NCBI RefSeq assembly: GCF_000090795.2
Contig: NW_003546353.1
Coordinates: 153,950 to 217,949 of the forward strand
DNA: 64,000 bases
From: Amphimedon queenslandica
Taxonomy: Eukaryota > Porifera > Demospongiae > Haplosclerida > Niphatidae
Reading direction: 5' to 3'
Positions within the stretch are counted from its first letter, which is position 1. Each line of letters begins with the position of its first letter. The translations under genes and the position numbers were made by a program. Below the pieces are notes generated by a model that saw only the letters and a list, made by a program, of their open reading frames with translations, made no database searches and was not told the origin of the DNA. This document shows positions 35,001 through 47,052 of this stretch, in pieces.

Positions 35001-38000
35001 GGTAATCATCATCATCATCATTTTTAATGAATTCAATCATTAATTTGAATGTTTATGTGTCTATTCCTTTCATACAGTAGTGGAGGTAGTGATCAGTTAT
35101 CGTCAGAGACACCTTCTTCTGGTCTACCGTCAGTTAAGCTACAGCAACTGCTTGAAGGAAGAGATTGCAAGTAAGACAACAAACCTTTTTTATTCCCTCC
35201 CTCCCTCTCTCTCTCTCTCTTCTCTTACACCTGAACACACACAGTTCTCCCTGGTCCTGTACTGCTACTGTCCTACAGTACAGTAGAGACTTTAAGCAGT
35301 TGAGTCATCACGGCATTGAGAGACTCCTCGCTGATAGTTCTTGTGATTCGTGTCTCCTTGAAGTCGACGTTAAAGTCGGTCGTATCATTGAGGACTTTGC
35401 AGTTGCTTCAGGTACTGGAGGAAACCGAAGGACAAGAGACCTTAGTAAGAGCTAATGCATGTACATCTATTAATAATAATTAATTTTATTAATGCTTTTT
35501 TCTAGCATTCTTGAAGGAGGTTCGCTGTCATGAAGGTCAAAAGTCACTAGCAATTGCCATTGAGCTCTCCTCCATGATGAGTCACACTACCTGGGTCGTA
35601 TACTGCTTGAGGGACTATCCATCAATTGCTGATCTTTATGTGCTGCTGCAGAAAAGACTCCAGTAAGCAACTTCTAACATAAGCCATGTTCTATTGAAAG
35701 TGTTTAGTAGCTCTTTGTTGTATTCATTCTTTTACTTTTTGTATTCTAATCCCTCTCTCTCTTCAGGTCATCAGAGGTTCCTGCTCCTCCTTCTCCTGCG
35801 TTTTTATCGAAGCAGCTGTCAGCGGCTTCAGATGAAGAGCCTGACAATGAGAGGAGCAGGCAGTTACAGACAGCTGGTATACTAGAGGAAACTGACGATA
35901 ACAAACTCCTCACTACAACTGATCCACCACAATCAGAGGAAAGAAGTCATCACGAAGAAGAAGATGACGATGAAGATTCTTACAAATCGTTAGAAGGCGG
36001 AATCACTGATCCACTCTCTCTCGCTCAATCCCCGACCATTCCTGTCGATAGTTTAGAATATTTTGTAAGAAAGTCTTCCCAACCTCCACAATCACCAGAA
36101 AGACCTCAACTTGATGACGACATGTTACTGCAGTACTTTACAAATCAGATAGCAAAGGAGAAGGGAGAGATGTTAATGTACGTCTTGTGGTGTGGAATAT
36201 CTCTCCCTAGCTCATTCCCTTACTCATTACAGGGAGCCGTCTTCATATCTAATCAATCTCTGTATGTGCTGGAGGTGAGGGAGCAAGGAGAAGAGAATGG
36301 CTACTGGGAGAGCGAGTCTCTACCTCTAGTAGTCCTCATATCCGATCAGTTGGATCACTTGTCTCGGGTTGTCATGACTAGTACTTTAAATCAAGCTCTC
36401 TATATTGAGCTCCACAGCAGGTCTCCGGTCTGGAGTTTCGTCGTATTCCCTCCAACTCCTGACATCTCCACTCAGCTCTTTGAGCAGCTCAAGGCAGCAC
36501 TTGATGCTGCCTCTCTCCATTACACTGTGATGGGTACACATGAAGCAAAGACAGCTTCCGGGTTGAGTGGAGTATTGTTTGTTAAACCTGATGATTTCAG
36601 TGTCAAGAGATTCAAGCAGTGGCTCTCAGTCTCCAAGACACAGGTACGTCTAGGGAACTTCATAGCAACCAACAAGAACAAGAGCCTGCTGGGTATGTAC
36701 GAGATGGAGGTCAAGCAAGGTGTCCGTGACCTCTCAGAGTCTATTAGTATCGTCCATCAGTTAGCTGTGAGCTATGTTTCCAGTGATATCCTACCTGGAT
36801 GCAATGGGGGCAGTTTCTTGCACCCACTGATACTAGTTTTAATCAATTCTCATCTTATCCTTTGTGAAGAGGCTTTCATCAGTGGCCCTGCTCTGAGAAT
36901 GACTCAAGCAAAGCATACCTTCTCTCCTCTCAATATAGTCCAGTACATTGCACTGGAGGATATCAAGGAAGTGGCTATCTGTGACAAGTTGAGACCAATC
37001 ACTGCTTCATCTTCTGTTCCTGACGTTCTCCTTCATCACCTCACCATCTCTTTCTCTGACTCGTGTCTCTCTCTAGCTGCCTATGATCTCCATCACTTGA
37101 ATAGCTTCTTGGGTAGTTTGAAGTTGCATTGGAACAGTGTCTGCAATAAAGAGTTGAGTATTGTTAGTGTTAAGACGCCACTTGAGTCATTCCCCAATCC
37201 ACACAGCCCCCTCCCTTTCATTGCTACTCAAATGCAGACTAAAGCAAAGGGCAAAGTCTCAGCCCCTTTGTTCTTTAAGCACTTACCATTATTAAGATTT
37301 GCTAATCTTCCCCACTGGGCCAAACTGGATATATTCAAGGAGCACATAGCCCAGGCTGACTTCATGAAGTCAGATGAGACTATTCTTGCTTCATTCTTAG
37401 CTCATTCCCAGCCTCACCTTGAGAGGAGATTAGATGTTGAAGTGTTTGTCATAGTCAGTAATTATGCGATGTATTTCCTCTCTGATATGGATGGGATAAG
37501 GACATGGCTTGATGCTGGAGGCATATCTTCATTTGCTCGTATGTCCCTCCTCAGTTCTCATAATGATACTCACCTCCAATGCTTCTATCGGTTGTGGCTC
37601 TCAGATCTCATGAAAGTTGTACTGGGCCCCCTCCTTCTCTCCATTCGTCTTTATGACAGTAAATCTGCTAGTCACATTGATGTACTCACTAACACAGCAC
37701 AGGTTACTAGCCTGGTCCTCTCTGCACTAGCAGCTACTGTTGGTTTCAAGGAGAAGGTCCAGGAGAAAGATGTGGAGCATTTGTTGGAGGATTTTGTTGA
37801 CATTACTGATGATCCTTTTGGAGAGCACACTCCAGCAGGTCCAGTATCTCCAATCAAGCAGTTTGCTAAGAGACTAGCGACAGAGCTGGTACTGCCTAGT
37901 GATACATCTCTTAATGAGCTCAAGCTTCATCTGGTTGAGTCTCATCCTGATGTAGCGAGAGGGTCTTCAGTTAAAACCTGCTCTGAGAATATCCAAATAC

Positions 38001-38407
38001 TTCTGCCTAATATAATGCTGTTAGCAGAGCAGGTTCGTCTTCGTGAAGTACAGACCGTTCTCTATCGTCCTCACATGATCTTGCTAACTAACTTTGGTCT
38101 CTTTCTTTGTGCCAGTTCCCTCAATGCTGACGTCACTCCAACTCTCCTCGTCCTCTCTCCAACTCAGCTTGTCGTCAAAAGATGGATACATATTGATGAT
38201 ATACAGCGTGTCCAAGTTGCCTATGATTCCCAGTATTGCATTACGCAGCTCCTCATCTTCACTCGGGCTCACAGCGACTGTGGGATTGCTACTCACATTT
38301 GTATTGTTCCCTACACTTCAGTTCATGCTGAGATGTTTGTTACGCTCCTGGGGATGGTCTGGAAGGAGAGAATGGGTCGAACTCTTCCTGTTGAATCCTC
38401 TCAATAA
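30470..38407 (+). CDS. NISCH: Nischarin (PX domain, leucine-rich repeats, long C-terminal region)
   Basis: Start ATG 30470; stop TAA 38405-38407. After a Ser-rich leader the PX domain is read over several exons: YYSIVVCMTGG (30740), SYDELAYLNKQ (30800) and FAIDKSLFPQRKMFG (31525), matching human nischarin IDKNLLPPKK. A region with LFEKGDEFL (32090 and after 32150), then leucine-rich repeats follow: VMDLSYNNITSID (33000), LEELNISNNLIRDIDNL (33175), LRILDLSHNELLNVSDL and TTLCLAHNKLSSLSG (33290-33400). A last exon of about 2.6 kb carries the C-terminal half and ends ERMGRTLPVESSQ, like human GRELPVELTG. Nischarin binds PI3P on endosomes, integrin alpha5 and Rac/PAK/LIMK signalling partners. Introns include a CT tract with an assembly gap and a satellite array. 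Confidence 0.93.
31320..31512. repeat. CT-rich low-complexity tract with assembly gap
   Basis: Long (CT)n/(CCCT)n tract in a nischarin intron, interrupted by 20 N at 31406-31425. The N block marks a gap of unknown true length in the assembly. Confidence 0.97.
34075..34655 (-). repeat. 178-bp satellite array, family A, inverted (about 3.2 copies)
   Basis: Landmarks CCATGG(A/G)CTATAG near 34191, 34367 and 34546 in a nischarin intron (between the exons ending about 34029 and starting about 34708). It is in reverse orientation relative to the window-start array, hence antisense to the host gene. Confidence 0.93.
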
Positions 38408-38615
38408 CGTGAATAATAATTATCCTATAACTTTATAATGTTTTTATGCACACGTGCACATTTGCATGCATACACAAACAAGCTGTGTCGCTTAATTGTT
38501 ATTAAAACTGAATTTTTGAAAATAAGGTATAAAAATTTATTATTTTAAAAAAGACAAGCACAATCGGTCGAATATACACAGACCGACCTAATGTATAGAA
38601 GGAGCTAAATGTCAT

Positions 38616-40668
38616 TTACTGAGTGTACCAGTAAATGTAAGAGAGTACGATCAGAGCAGTTGTGCTGATGATTGGTGCTTTGTATTGAGAGAGAGCTATT
38701 CCAACTGCAGTGGATCTATTGGTATCCAGTGGATCCTCATTGCACACTAATAGAATATGAGTTAGGATGCTTCTGGTCTCTTCTCCTGATGGATCGGTAG
38801 AATCAATCTTGTTAAAGATCTATAAAGGTATATGTATGTCCATTAAAAAGTATTATAATTGTTTAAATAGATTATTATTTTTACAGTTTGCAATTATTTT
38901 GGGTCTCTCTTGTCTTCAAAAGTATGTCAATACTATTATTGTTACAATTATTATGATCATTATTCTGCCATATGCTCTTGCTGCTCATTATTCTACTCCA
39001 CACACTCCTCATTGATCATGGTACTATACCTCTTTAGAGTAGTAGGCTATTATTTTCTGTAGACTATTGCTTGAGTTTGACTGCATTATTAGCTGAACTG
39101 CTTGACCTTTTCTTATCTTAATCATGTCCTCGAAAACCTTTCCATTATTATAGCACAGAGCCAGAGTAGCAATAGCCATCATCTTTAAAACAACAGTAAT
39201 GCTAGCCTGTAGCTACAATGGGATGGAGGCTTACCTGAGGTATAGCACAAAAGTTGAATATGCTCTGATTCTTTATGTAGCTCATGTATTGGAGGACATC
39301 AGGGAGTAGCTTAAGGGTTGAAGTGATTAGGAAGTTTAAGCATCTAATGGCGTCACGTCTTTTTGATGGCTTTTGAAAATCTCTCAAGTCATTAGCAAAT
39401 TGACTCCAAGCCTAATTTCATAATAGTATCAAAAACTGAATATTAATTAGTTTCTGCATGACATACTTCTTTAGGCCAGAACTCTCTGTCTTGTACAATG
39501 TCTTCAAGGTAATCTCGAATGATGTTTGTTTTCTGTAGGAAGAGTCCCATGCTGTTGGCCAGTCTTGTATTTCCCTCTATACTTGGATCCTCTAGACCTG
39601 AAGCTGCAAATAACTGAGTCAAACCAATGCCAACAAGACCAGCAACATAATGACAATACTGCATCAAGACATGATAATAAATACAGGATATTAGCATTAG
39701 GTAGCTTACTTCATCCCATTCCTCCATTGTGTTCACTTTGTTAGTGAGAAAGACTGTCATTCCTGCTCCCATTTTCTGTGCTATTTCGCTGATCACTTCT
39801 TGATAGCGTGACCTTAGCTTACGGAACTCTCCAGATATCTTTACAGAACAAAAATAAACAATAAATCATAGCTAATTGTTTGTAATTATTATTAGAGTAG
39901 TTTATAGTTACATCCTTCCTTACTTTGGGGAATTCTTCTAGTACAGCTTTGTCTTTTTCTTGGCTTTGTGTAAAGTTCCACTTTGGATCATAGAGGTAAG
40001 TGTGGAATGCCTTCAAGAGGACGATCTTTGTGTCGGGTGGTATAGTCATGTCATCTTCTATAGTATCAAGGGCACGAAGTACAAGATAGAAGATACAAAC
40101 AGCTGGCCTATAAGGAGTGAATCTGTTTATTGTACAGGCTATACATGTGTACATACACCTTCAGTAAAAAAGTAAATAATGTTTGTTGTTATAGACACTG
40201 AGTTTTAGTTATCATTCTTAACATATTACAATATTACATGCCTCAGTGAATGAATGTTTCATGTGCCGCAAACTCCATAATTCTTATTTATATTTTCATC
40301 AGTAACATGTACATGTTCTATATCAATTTGCTTCACATTATATCTATTTAATAGTAACTTTTAATTGGCTGTGAGATATAAAATACATCACTCACGGGCT
40401 GCATGTTGTAACAGTATTCTGGGCATACCTCAAGTCTCCATCAAGTGCTTGTATAACTGCAGCAAAGCTCCTGCTGGTTTGATTTAGAAGCTCATAACAT
40501 CTCTGCATGTCGGGTGATAGAGATGACTACAAATGAGCAATTTATTCTGTTTGGTGTGGAGTTGTGACTTACAGTGTCCAGGGAATGAACTACATTCTGT
40601 CCTACAAGCTTGTACTGCAGTAAAGCGTATATCTCTGTTGGGTGAGCCAGTGATTTCAACAGATCCAT
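38616..40668 (-). CDS. FDFT1: Squalene synthase (farnesyl-diphosphate farnesyltransferase)
   Basis: Start ATG 40668 (MDLLKSLAHPTEIYALLQYK), stop TAA 38616. Exons give LLNQTSRSFAAVIQALDGDL (40430-40520), VCIFYLVLRALDTIEDDMT (about 40100-40040, first Asp-rich motif DTIEDD), YCHYVAGLVGIGLTQLF (39660-39600), NSMGLFLQKTNIIRDYLED (39560-39505, second Asp-rich motif), REFWPKEV and QSIFNFCAIPQV (39270-39235). The last exon ends with a hydrophobic tail (IISTTALIVLSYIYWYTQ) that anchors the family in the ER membrane. It joins two farnesyl diphosphates head to head into squalene, the first committed step of sterol synthesis. It is divergent from SCLY (171 bp) and tail-to-tail with nischarin. Confidence 0.95.
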
Positions 40669-40839
40669 CACTAGAGCTAGTAGTAGCTAAGCCCAATGCA
40701 GTGACTGCTTCACCGTACCATCAGGTCATTGATATTGGTGACTCGCACCATTGCTATCATTTGGTCGGCCCACACGATTGCCTTATAAGGAATGAACAGG
40801 AAATATATTTCTTAACCACGCCCACTGAATATTAATAAA
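40669..40839. promoter_or_regulatory. Bidirectional promoter, FDFT1 / SCLY
   Basis: 171 bp between divergent start codons; contains an ATTGG/CCAAT-type motif (CCAAT at about 40689) and CCACGCCCA near 40817. No sterol element could be assigned with confidence. Confidence 0.5.
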
Positions 40840-43499
40840 ATGGCGGTGTATCTGGACTACAACGCAACTACTCCTTTAGCTCCCCAGGTCATTGACGCCA
40901 TTACAGGATCTATGAGAGATCACTGGGCCAACCCCAGCTCCAATTATACAGTTGGTATGTTTTACACATTATTTATTTATTCATTCTATTTTGCATTTTT
41001 GTTTTTACTTTTTTGTTAGGGAAGGAATCTAAAGCTGCAATAGAGAAAGCAAGAGGGCAAGTTGCAAAGTTGATAGGAGGAGCAAGTGAAAGTATCATAT
41101 CATTAATGAGGAGTATTATATTTTTAATTTCATTTTTAGATATTGTATTTACATCTGGCGGTACTGAAGTAAGACGTTTATTTATTTATTTATTAATTTG
41201 TTTATTTTATTTCATTTAGAGCAATAATATTGTATTTAATTGTATTTTAAGAGAAGGGGAAGTCCCTCATGTTATTACAAGTACAATCGAACACGATTCT
41301 GTAATCAAGCCACTGAATCATTTAAAAGATAATGGATCAATAGGTATAATATTAGTCTATTATTATGATTGCTGTTAGATCTAGAGGGAGTCACATTTGG
41401 TCTAGGTCTCCTGAAATACTTCTTGTTTTATTAGTTGTTGTTCCTATTTTTAGAACTAACATGTGTAAAGCCGGTAAATGGGTACATCAGTGTATCTGAT
41501 GTAATGAATTCAGTGAAATCCAATACAAGGTTAATATCAATCATGTTAGCTAATAATGAAACTGGAGCAATACAGGTTTAATTAGTTAATTAATTAATTA
41601 TAATAATATAATTGTATATATATAATAGCCAGTGAAGGAAATTGGTGAAGTCATCAGATTGTATAATATTAATAATAATAAAATTGGACAAGAAAGAATA
41701 TTAATACACACTGATGCTGCTCAAGTAATTAATTAATTAATCAATTAATTAATCATAATTAATTATTATAACTAGGCATTAGGTAAAATTAGTGTTGATG
41801 TTCAAGAATTAAAAGTTGATTATCTAACGATTGTTGGTCACAAGTTTTACGGCCCGAGGATTGGAGGACTTTATATTAAAGGACTGACTAGCAATGAAAC
41901 ACCTTACAAACATTTCTTTGCTGGAGGGGGACAAGAGAGGGGATACAGACCAGGGTATGGCTACTATTTTAATATTAGCTGTTACTGTACAAAATGATTT
42001 ATTGGTGAGGAATTAGTATTGACAATTGACATTATATAAAATCTGCCATTTTGTTTCAATCTGAGCTCTTCCAATATAAAATTAACTAATATTAACTTTC
42101 ATCAGGCAAATTCGCCAATAAGTTATTTTGTAAACTACTAACTTGACAATTTGTTCCTCTATCTATTGCAGTACTGAGAACACTCCAATGATAGTAGGAC
42201 TTGGAACGGTGAGTTATCATACATGAACATTTTATAATTATTATAATCCACTTTTAGTTCATAATACTTGCAACTGGGTACCAATAATATTTAGAAAAAT
42301 AAAGTATTAAATTATTTTTTCAAATAGGCCGCTCAGCTGGTAAGTGATAGGTTAATACACCATATGTCTCATCTAAGAAGTATTTGTGAATATTTGAGAA
42401 AAAGACTAAAGGTATTATTTATAACCGTCATTACAATAATAATATTAATATTATTATTATTAGGAGAAATTTGATGATGGAGTCCATTTTAATTCAAGTG
42501 ACTCAGACTGCTTGCCTAACACGTGCAATTTCTCATTGACCGCCTCCCATTTACTGCAAGGTATTGGGTTTTAATATCTGAACTACTGTATAATGATGTC
42601 CCTGTACTATAGTACAGCCTAATTTCACCAAAAATGAAAAGGAGAGAATTCTACTTTTTATAACTTTACCTGATACATATACATGTTCTTATGTTGTGTA
42701 GAAAGTTTGTTGACTGATTCCAATGGAATTTGAATTTTTTATGAATTTTTAAAGTTACTCCAAAATTGGCTAAAAGTCCCTGTACTATAGTACAGGGACT
42801 TTGGGCAAATTTCACCAAAAATGAAAAGGAGAGAATTCTCCATTTTAATCATATTTTCTGATACATATACATGTTCTTATGTTGTGTAGAAAGTTTGAGC
42901 TGATTCCAATGGAATTTGATTTTTTTTATGAATTTTTAAAGTTACTCCAAAATTGGCTAAAAGTCCCTGTACTATAGTACAGGGACTTTGGCCAAATTTC
43001 ACCAAAAATGAAAAGGAGAGAATCTCCATTTTTATAATATTTTCTGATACATATACATGTACTTGTGTTGTGCAGAAAGTTTGAGCTGATTCCAATAAAG
43101 TTTGGATTAAGAAATATTATAGTTGATTGGTAGCCTCTGGAAACTGATTTTACCAAATTTTGCATTTTCTCTATCTCTCCTCCTCTCTCTCTCTCTTCTT
43201 GTCTGCAATATGTTAGGTCCAGTTATACTGAGACATCTTAAATCATCGCAGATAAGTCTTGGAGCTGCTTGCCATTCACACGATACATTTAAGTAATTCA
43301 TTGATTTTATCTATTTTGTGTTTTCAATATTATTTTTTACGATTATAGGGCTTCGTTTGTTTTATTAGAATCAGGTGTTTCGGAAGATATTGCGTTAAAT
43401 GCGTTAAGAGTTAGCGTAGGAAGAGAAACAACAAGAGCTGATATTGATATATTTATTAACGATCTGTCTCAAGCAGTTAATGATATAATAATAAAATAA
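40840..43499 (+). CDS. SCLY: Selenocysteine lyase
   Basis: Start ATG 40840 ([18 protein letters not shown]), stop TAA 43497-43499, about 11 exons. Diagnostic pieces: HWANPSSNY (40925), [13 protein letters not shown] (41140 and 41220), [12 protein letters not shown] (41290), [12 protein letters not shown] (41540), HTDAAQALGK (41710-41790), [17 protein letters not shown] (about 41840-41885, the PLP-binding lysine), [17 protein letters not shown] and [11 protein letters not shown] (43258-43290, the catalytic cysteine). The enzyme is PLP-dependent and releases selenide from selenocysteine for selenoprotein synthesis. SCLY rather than NFS1 is favoured by LGAACHSH. An intron (42560-43215) contains a family B array. 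Confidence 0.95.
42596..43095. repeat. Family B tandem array (about 3 copies, 187-bp period) with perfect 30-bp palindromes
   Basis: Three copies of a unit of about 187 bp in an SCLY intron. Two copies carry the exact palindrome AAAGTCCCTGTACTA / TAGTACAGGGACTTT (42773-42802 and 42960-42989, 30 bp, no mismatch); the first copy (42598-42618) is degenerate. Each unit contains ACCAAAAATGAAAAGGAGAG and the box TTGTGTAGAAAGTTTGAGCT shared with the 178-bp family. Confidence 0.95.
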
Positions 43500-43661
43500 G
43501 TAATTAACATTGATATAGCCACGCCCATCAATCAAATCAATTTAAATTGCTCCGCCTACAGCCTGAATGTGGGGAGTGGCTAGTCTACAAAGTAGCTAGC
43601 TTTGCTTAGAAATAGATCTGCTGTCTCTATATAGCTAAGCTATAGGCCCTTATTTTTCTGC

Positions 43662-45159
43662 ATGGCGAGGATAACTAGCTCAAATAACTTGGTCATATCC
43701 TATCCAGCCAACGAAGAGGCGCACTCGGACTTTCTCTTCAAAGTCATTCTAATTGGGGACGTGGGCGTAGGGAAGACGTCTGCTCTACAGAGATTCAAAT
43801 ATGGGACCTATTCTGAGAGAATGGTGAACACCATTGGAGTGGATTTCTCTTATAAGACGTTCAAACTGGACGGGAAAGTTATACAGGTAATGTCCCCTAA
43901 TCTATGAGTATTGTTTGTTATTATGACAAGCAATTAGTCAATTGTAGATTGTCACTTCTACAGTGCAATATTCAATAATTCATGAGAGGATTATTATAAC
44001 AAGAGTAGTTCTTACTCCTGTCAAAACCCACCCTGTAGTTATAAGACAGTTTGTGTTATTTTTATAAAGATGCAATATCAATGAGGTGCTTTAACAAAAG
44101 TACCTACAGTATAATATTTTATAATTATCTTTTGACTGAGACTATTATTAACAGATTAAGAGTATTGATTGGTAGCAAAATTTAAAGAAAACAAGAAAGC
44201 GAGAGAGAGAGAGAGAGAGGATATAGATTATGTATTGTTTTTGTATCTCAGTATGTTATCATATCTTAATGATCCATTATGCTCACTAGCTACATATATG
44301 GGACACTGCAGGTCAGGAGAGGTATCGCACAATTACTCAAAGTTATTATAGAAATGCTCACGGGGTCATTGTAGCGTACGACATTACGAGAGAAAGGACG
44401 TTCTATAATGTCCAAAGATGGTTGGATGATATTAAGAAATTCTGTGGTAAGTTGGATAAACTGCTCAAGCATCCATTTGATGACAGGAAATGTTGTATGT
44501 GTAATTATGCATAAACAAACCTGCTACTCATAACAAGCAGAAACAATTCCGGGGCCATGCTGCAAAATAACAAATTAAATTATTATTTATAATAGGCGTA
44601 TGTGAATGGATTTTATGTCCAAAATAACTATGATACTCTCTTTGTATGAAACTATGGATGATATTTTAATTCACTTGAGACACCATAGTTGTCATGAAGC
44701 TTATCATCCTATCATTCAAAAATGAAATTAAACAGCTACAGCTTTATCATATTATTTATTATTTTACTTTGAACTCAAGAATTTCTATATATATACCCTT
44801 AAATCCCTTTCTCATATTTATTATTATGATATTTTCCATACTGTATAGGTAATGTAGTGGTATTGGTCATTGGTACAAAGTATGATCTAGTGAAGGCCAA
44901 TCCTCACTTAAGAGAAGTGACTGAAGAATCAGTACAGACACTAATGGGTACTCACACTAGTGGGAAAATAGTTGGATATTATGAAGTCTCGGCTAAAGAT
45001 GGGACTAACATTGATGATGCTTTTTATTCGCTGGCTCAAGCATTGAAGGAGAGAGTCGAGAAAGTTGAAATAAAAAATTGTGAACTCTCTCACACTCAAA
45101 ACTGCTACGGAAATACTACTCCACTTGACAGACAGACCAAGAGTGACGGGTGTTGTTAA
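43662..45159 (+). CDS. Rab-family small GTPase (Rab43/Rab19-like)
   Basis: Three exons: 43662-43886, 44290-44446, 44849-45159. G-box motifs: [10 protein letters not shown] (P-loop), [11 protein letters not shown] (switch I), [13 protein letters not shown] (switch II with the catalytic Gln), GTKYD in place of the usual NKxD, and SAKDG. It ends DGCC, a double-cysteine geranylgeranylation signal. The [16 protein letters not shown] segment and [16 protein letters not shown] leader are most like Rab43/Rab19/Rab30, but the exact orthologue is unsure. It would act in membrane trafficking, probably at the Golgi or endosomes. The Asn-to-Thr change in the base-binding motif is noteworthy. It starts 162 bp after the SCLY stop; introns of about 400 bp are long for this region and contain nothing recognised. 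Confidence 0.92.
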
Positions 45160-45302
45160 TTATTATTGTTATTTTTTATCCCAACTTCTCTCTCTCTCTT
45201 TATTCTTAATACATGATCTGTGTATATGCATGTTGCATATATTATATGTGTGTGTTTTTTTACAAATGTATTTTAAAACCATTATTATTATAATAAGTCA
45301 AA

Positions 45303-46389
45303 TCAAGATGTTTCTGAATGACTCAACGCAAGTTTCTTCTTAGCTGTGTTCAGATAAGGTCTCAACTTCCATTCAACATCAACGTCTTTCTGATCAATTG
45401 TACCAAGGGATATCTTAAACACTAGAACAGTGATACACACAGCAGAAGATAGAATTACAATGCAGCTTTATTGTATGAGTATCTCACCAGTCACTTACAT
45501 TTTAATTCAAATCTTGGACCAACTTCTTTCAGCTGAATCTCCTTACCATCTCTCTTGTACACATGGTGCCTGTCAAGATATCAAGTTAACTAAATCACTT
45601 ACAGTGTGAGCTCAAATGCAAGATCATTTTCAAAACTTCAATAATTTCTACTGACCTGAATGAAATATAGTCTTCACTGTTAGCAAATGTTATAACTCTT
45701 TTACTGTCCTCCTTTGGAACTGGAAACAAATACTTAAGAATGTTAGTCACCTGATAAAAGAGGAGAAGAAACTTGCATAATTATAATAATCATTAAATTA
45801 TCACTAAAACCAGTTAATTAGTTGATCCATTACCCTCTCTCCCAGTTTAGTTTTGAAGTTGTGAAAGATGAGGTGAGGATAAGCCTCAGACATTGTCCCA
45901 ATATTAGGAATATCGTGTCTCATTACTGTATTGAATATAGTGAATGTAGCAGTGGGACCATATGGCAAGTGACAGACAATAAGCGAATCTATAGAAGCAA
46001 CATTAGGAACATTTACACTTCCACTTGAACTGAAATTGCATTAAAATATGAGCATACATTACTGGACAGTCCTTACCAGGGACCCCTCTGTGTTCATGAA
46101 CTATTATGAGATCTGTGGCTCCATTTGCATTACAAGCCTCTACCAGTTTACCGATTACAAACTGACCTCTGTTGATACGTTGGGAATTTGGGATCACCAA
46201 CCTTAGCTCCTGTGAAATATAAGCAGACTTTACCAGAGGATTCTGGCATAGTGCATTACTGAAGTACAGGGACTTTGGCCAAAAATGAAAAGGAGAGAAT
46301 TTTTAATTTTTATAATTTTTTCTGATACATGTACTTAGATGAAGGGAAAGTAGCTTTAGCATTAGGTTAGTGCATAGACTGTACGTCAT

Positions 46390-46435
<46 letters not shown>

Positions 46436-46957
46436 CTTTACAAACTGTTTAAGAGAACTGCTCGGATTATGTGAAGTTGTAATGACAACATTAGGATCCT
46501 CCACACCAGCCCAGGCATATTCATCATCTTCATGTGTTGTCAAACCTAACTGTTACCATAAAAGGGAGAGAGGGAGGGGCAACTTAAGGAAAGAGGAGGA
46601 GAATGAGAAGGTGCTTACTCTTTCTTCATCATCAAATTGTATTGAGTGTCTTAGCTGCTCAGTCTCTTTCCTTATTTCTGTTGGTATCCGTCTCCCCTCT
46701 GTCAGTAAATATATAACAATAAAATGATAGAGGATACATAATTTATGATAATTATGACAACAACAAAGGTTTAATTATTAACCATCAATGGCCTTTTTAA
46801 GCTTCTCCTTTCTCTCGTGTATTGCTCTTTGCTTCTCTTCCAATCCTTTGCGATACAAATATTCTCTTCTTAGTCTAGCCTGACGTCTCAACTATTATAA
46901 AAACAAGTAATTTTTTTTATTAAAAAATGATTATTTTGGAAGAAATAAACCTACCAT
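45303..46957 (-). CDS. IMP4: IMP4, U3 snoRNP protein (Brix domain)
   Basis: The start ATG (46957-46955) is followed at once by a GTAGGT donor, so the first coding exon is a single codon; exon 2 gives [19 protein letters not shown], exactly following IMP4. Then [11 protein letters not shown] (46690), [17 protein letters not shown] (about 46530-46480), [12 protein letters not shown] and [10 protein letters not shown] (46200-46080), [36 protein letters not shown] and SFRHHVYK (45970-45560), and the C-terminal [15 protein letters not shown]; stop TGA 45303. IMP4 works with IMP3 and MPP10 in the small-subunit processome to process 18S pre-rRNA. A (CA)n run (about 46390-46432) and part of a family B repeat (46250-46340) lie in an intron. 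Confidence 0.95.
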
Positions 46958-47052
46958 CTTGTACAAATACAATATGCACACGTGTCGACGTCGAGCGACT
47001 CGAGCCACTCCCACTAGATTTAGTTAATTAAAATACTGCAGCCGCACATTGC
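46958..47052. promoter_or_regulatory. Bidirectional promoter, IMP4 / ML gene
   Basis: 95 bp between divergent starts. Locally GC-rich, with CACGTGTCGACGTCGAGCGA at 46979-46998, which includes an E-box CACGTG and CRE-like half sites. Inference from spacing and composition. Confidence 0.55.

Noticed and set aside
40533-40835. 100-codon plus-strand frame in the FDFT1/SCLY spacer
   Set aside because: Overlaps FDFT1 coding exon 1 in antisense and has no recognisable domain; the minus-strand reading is the conserved one.
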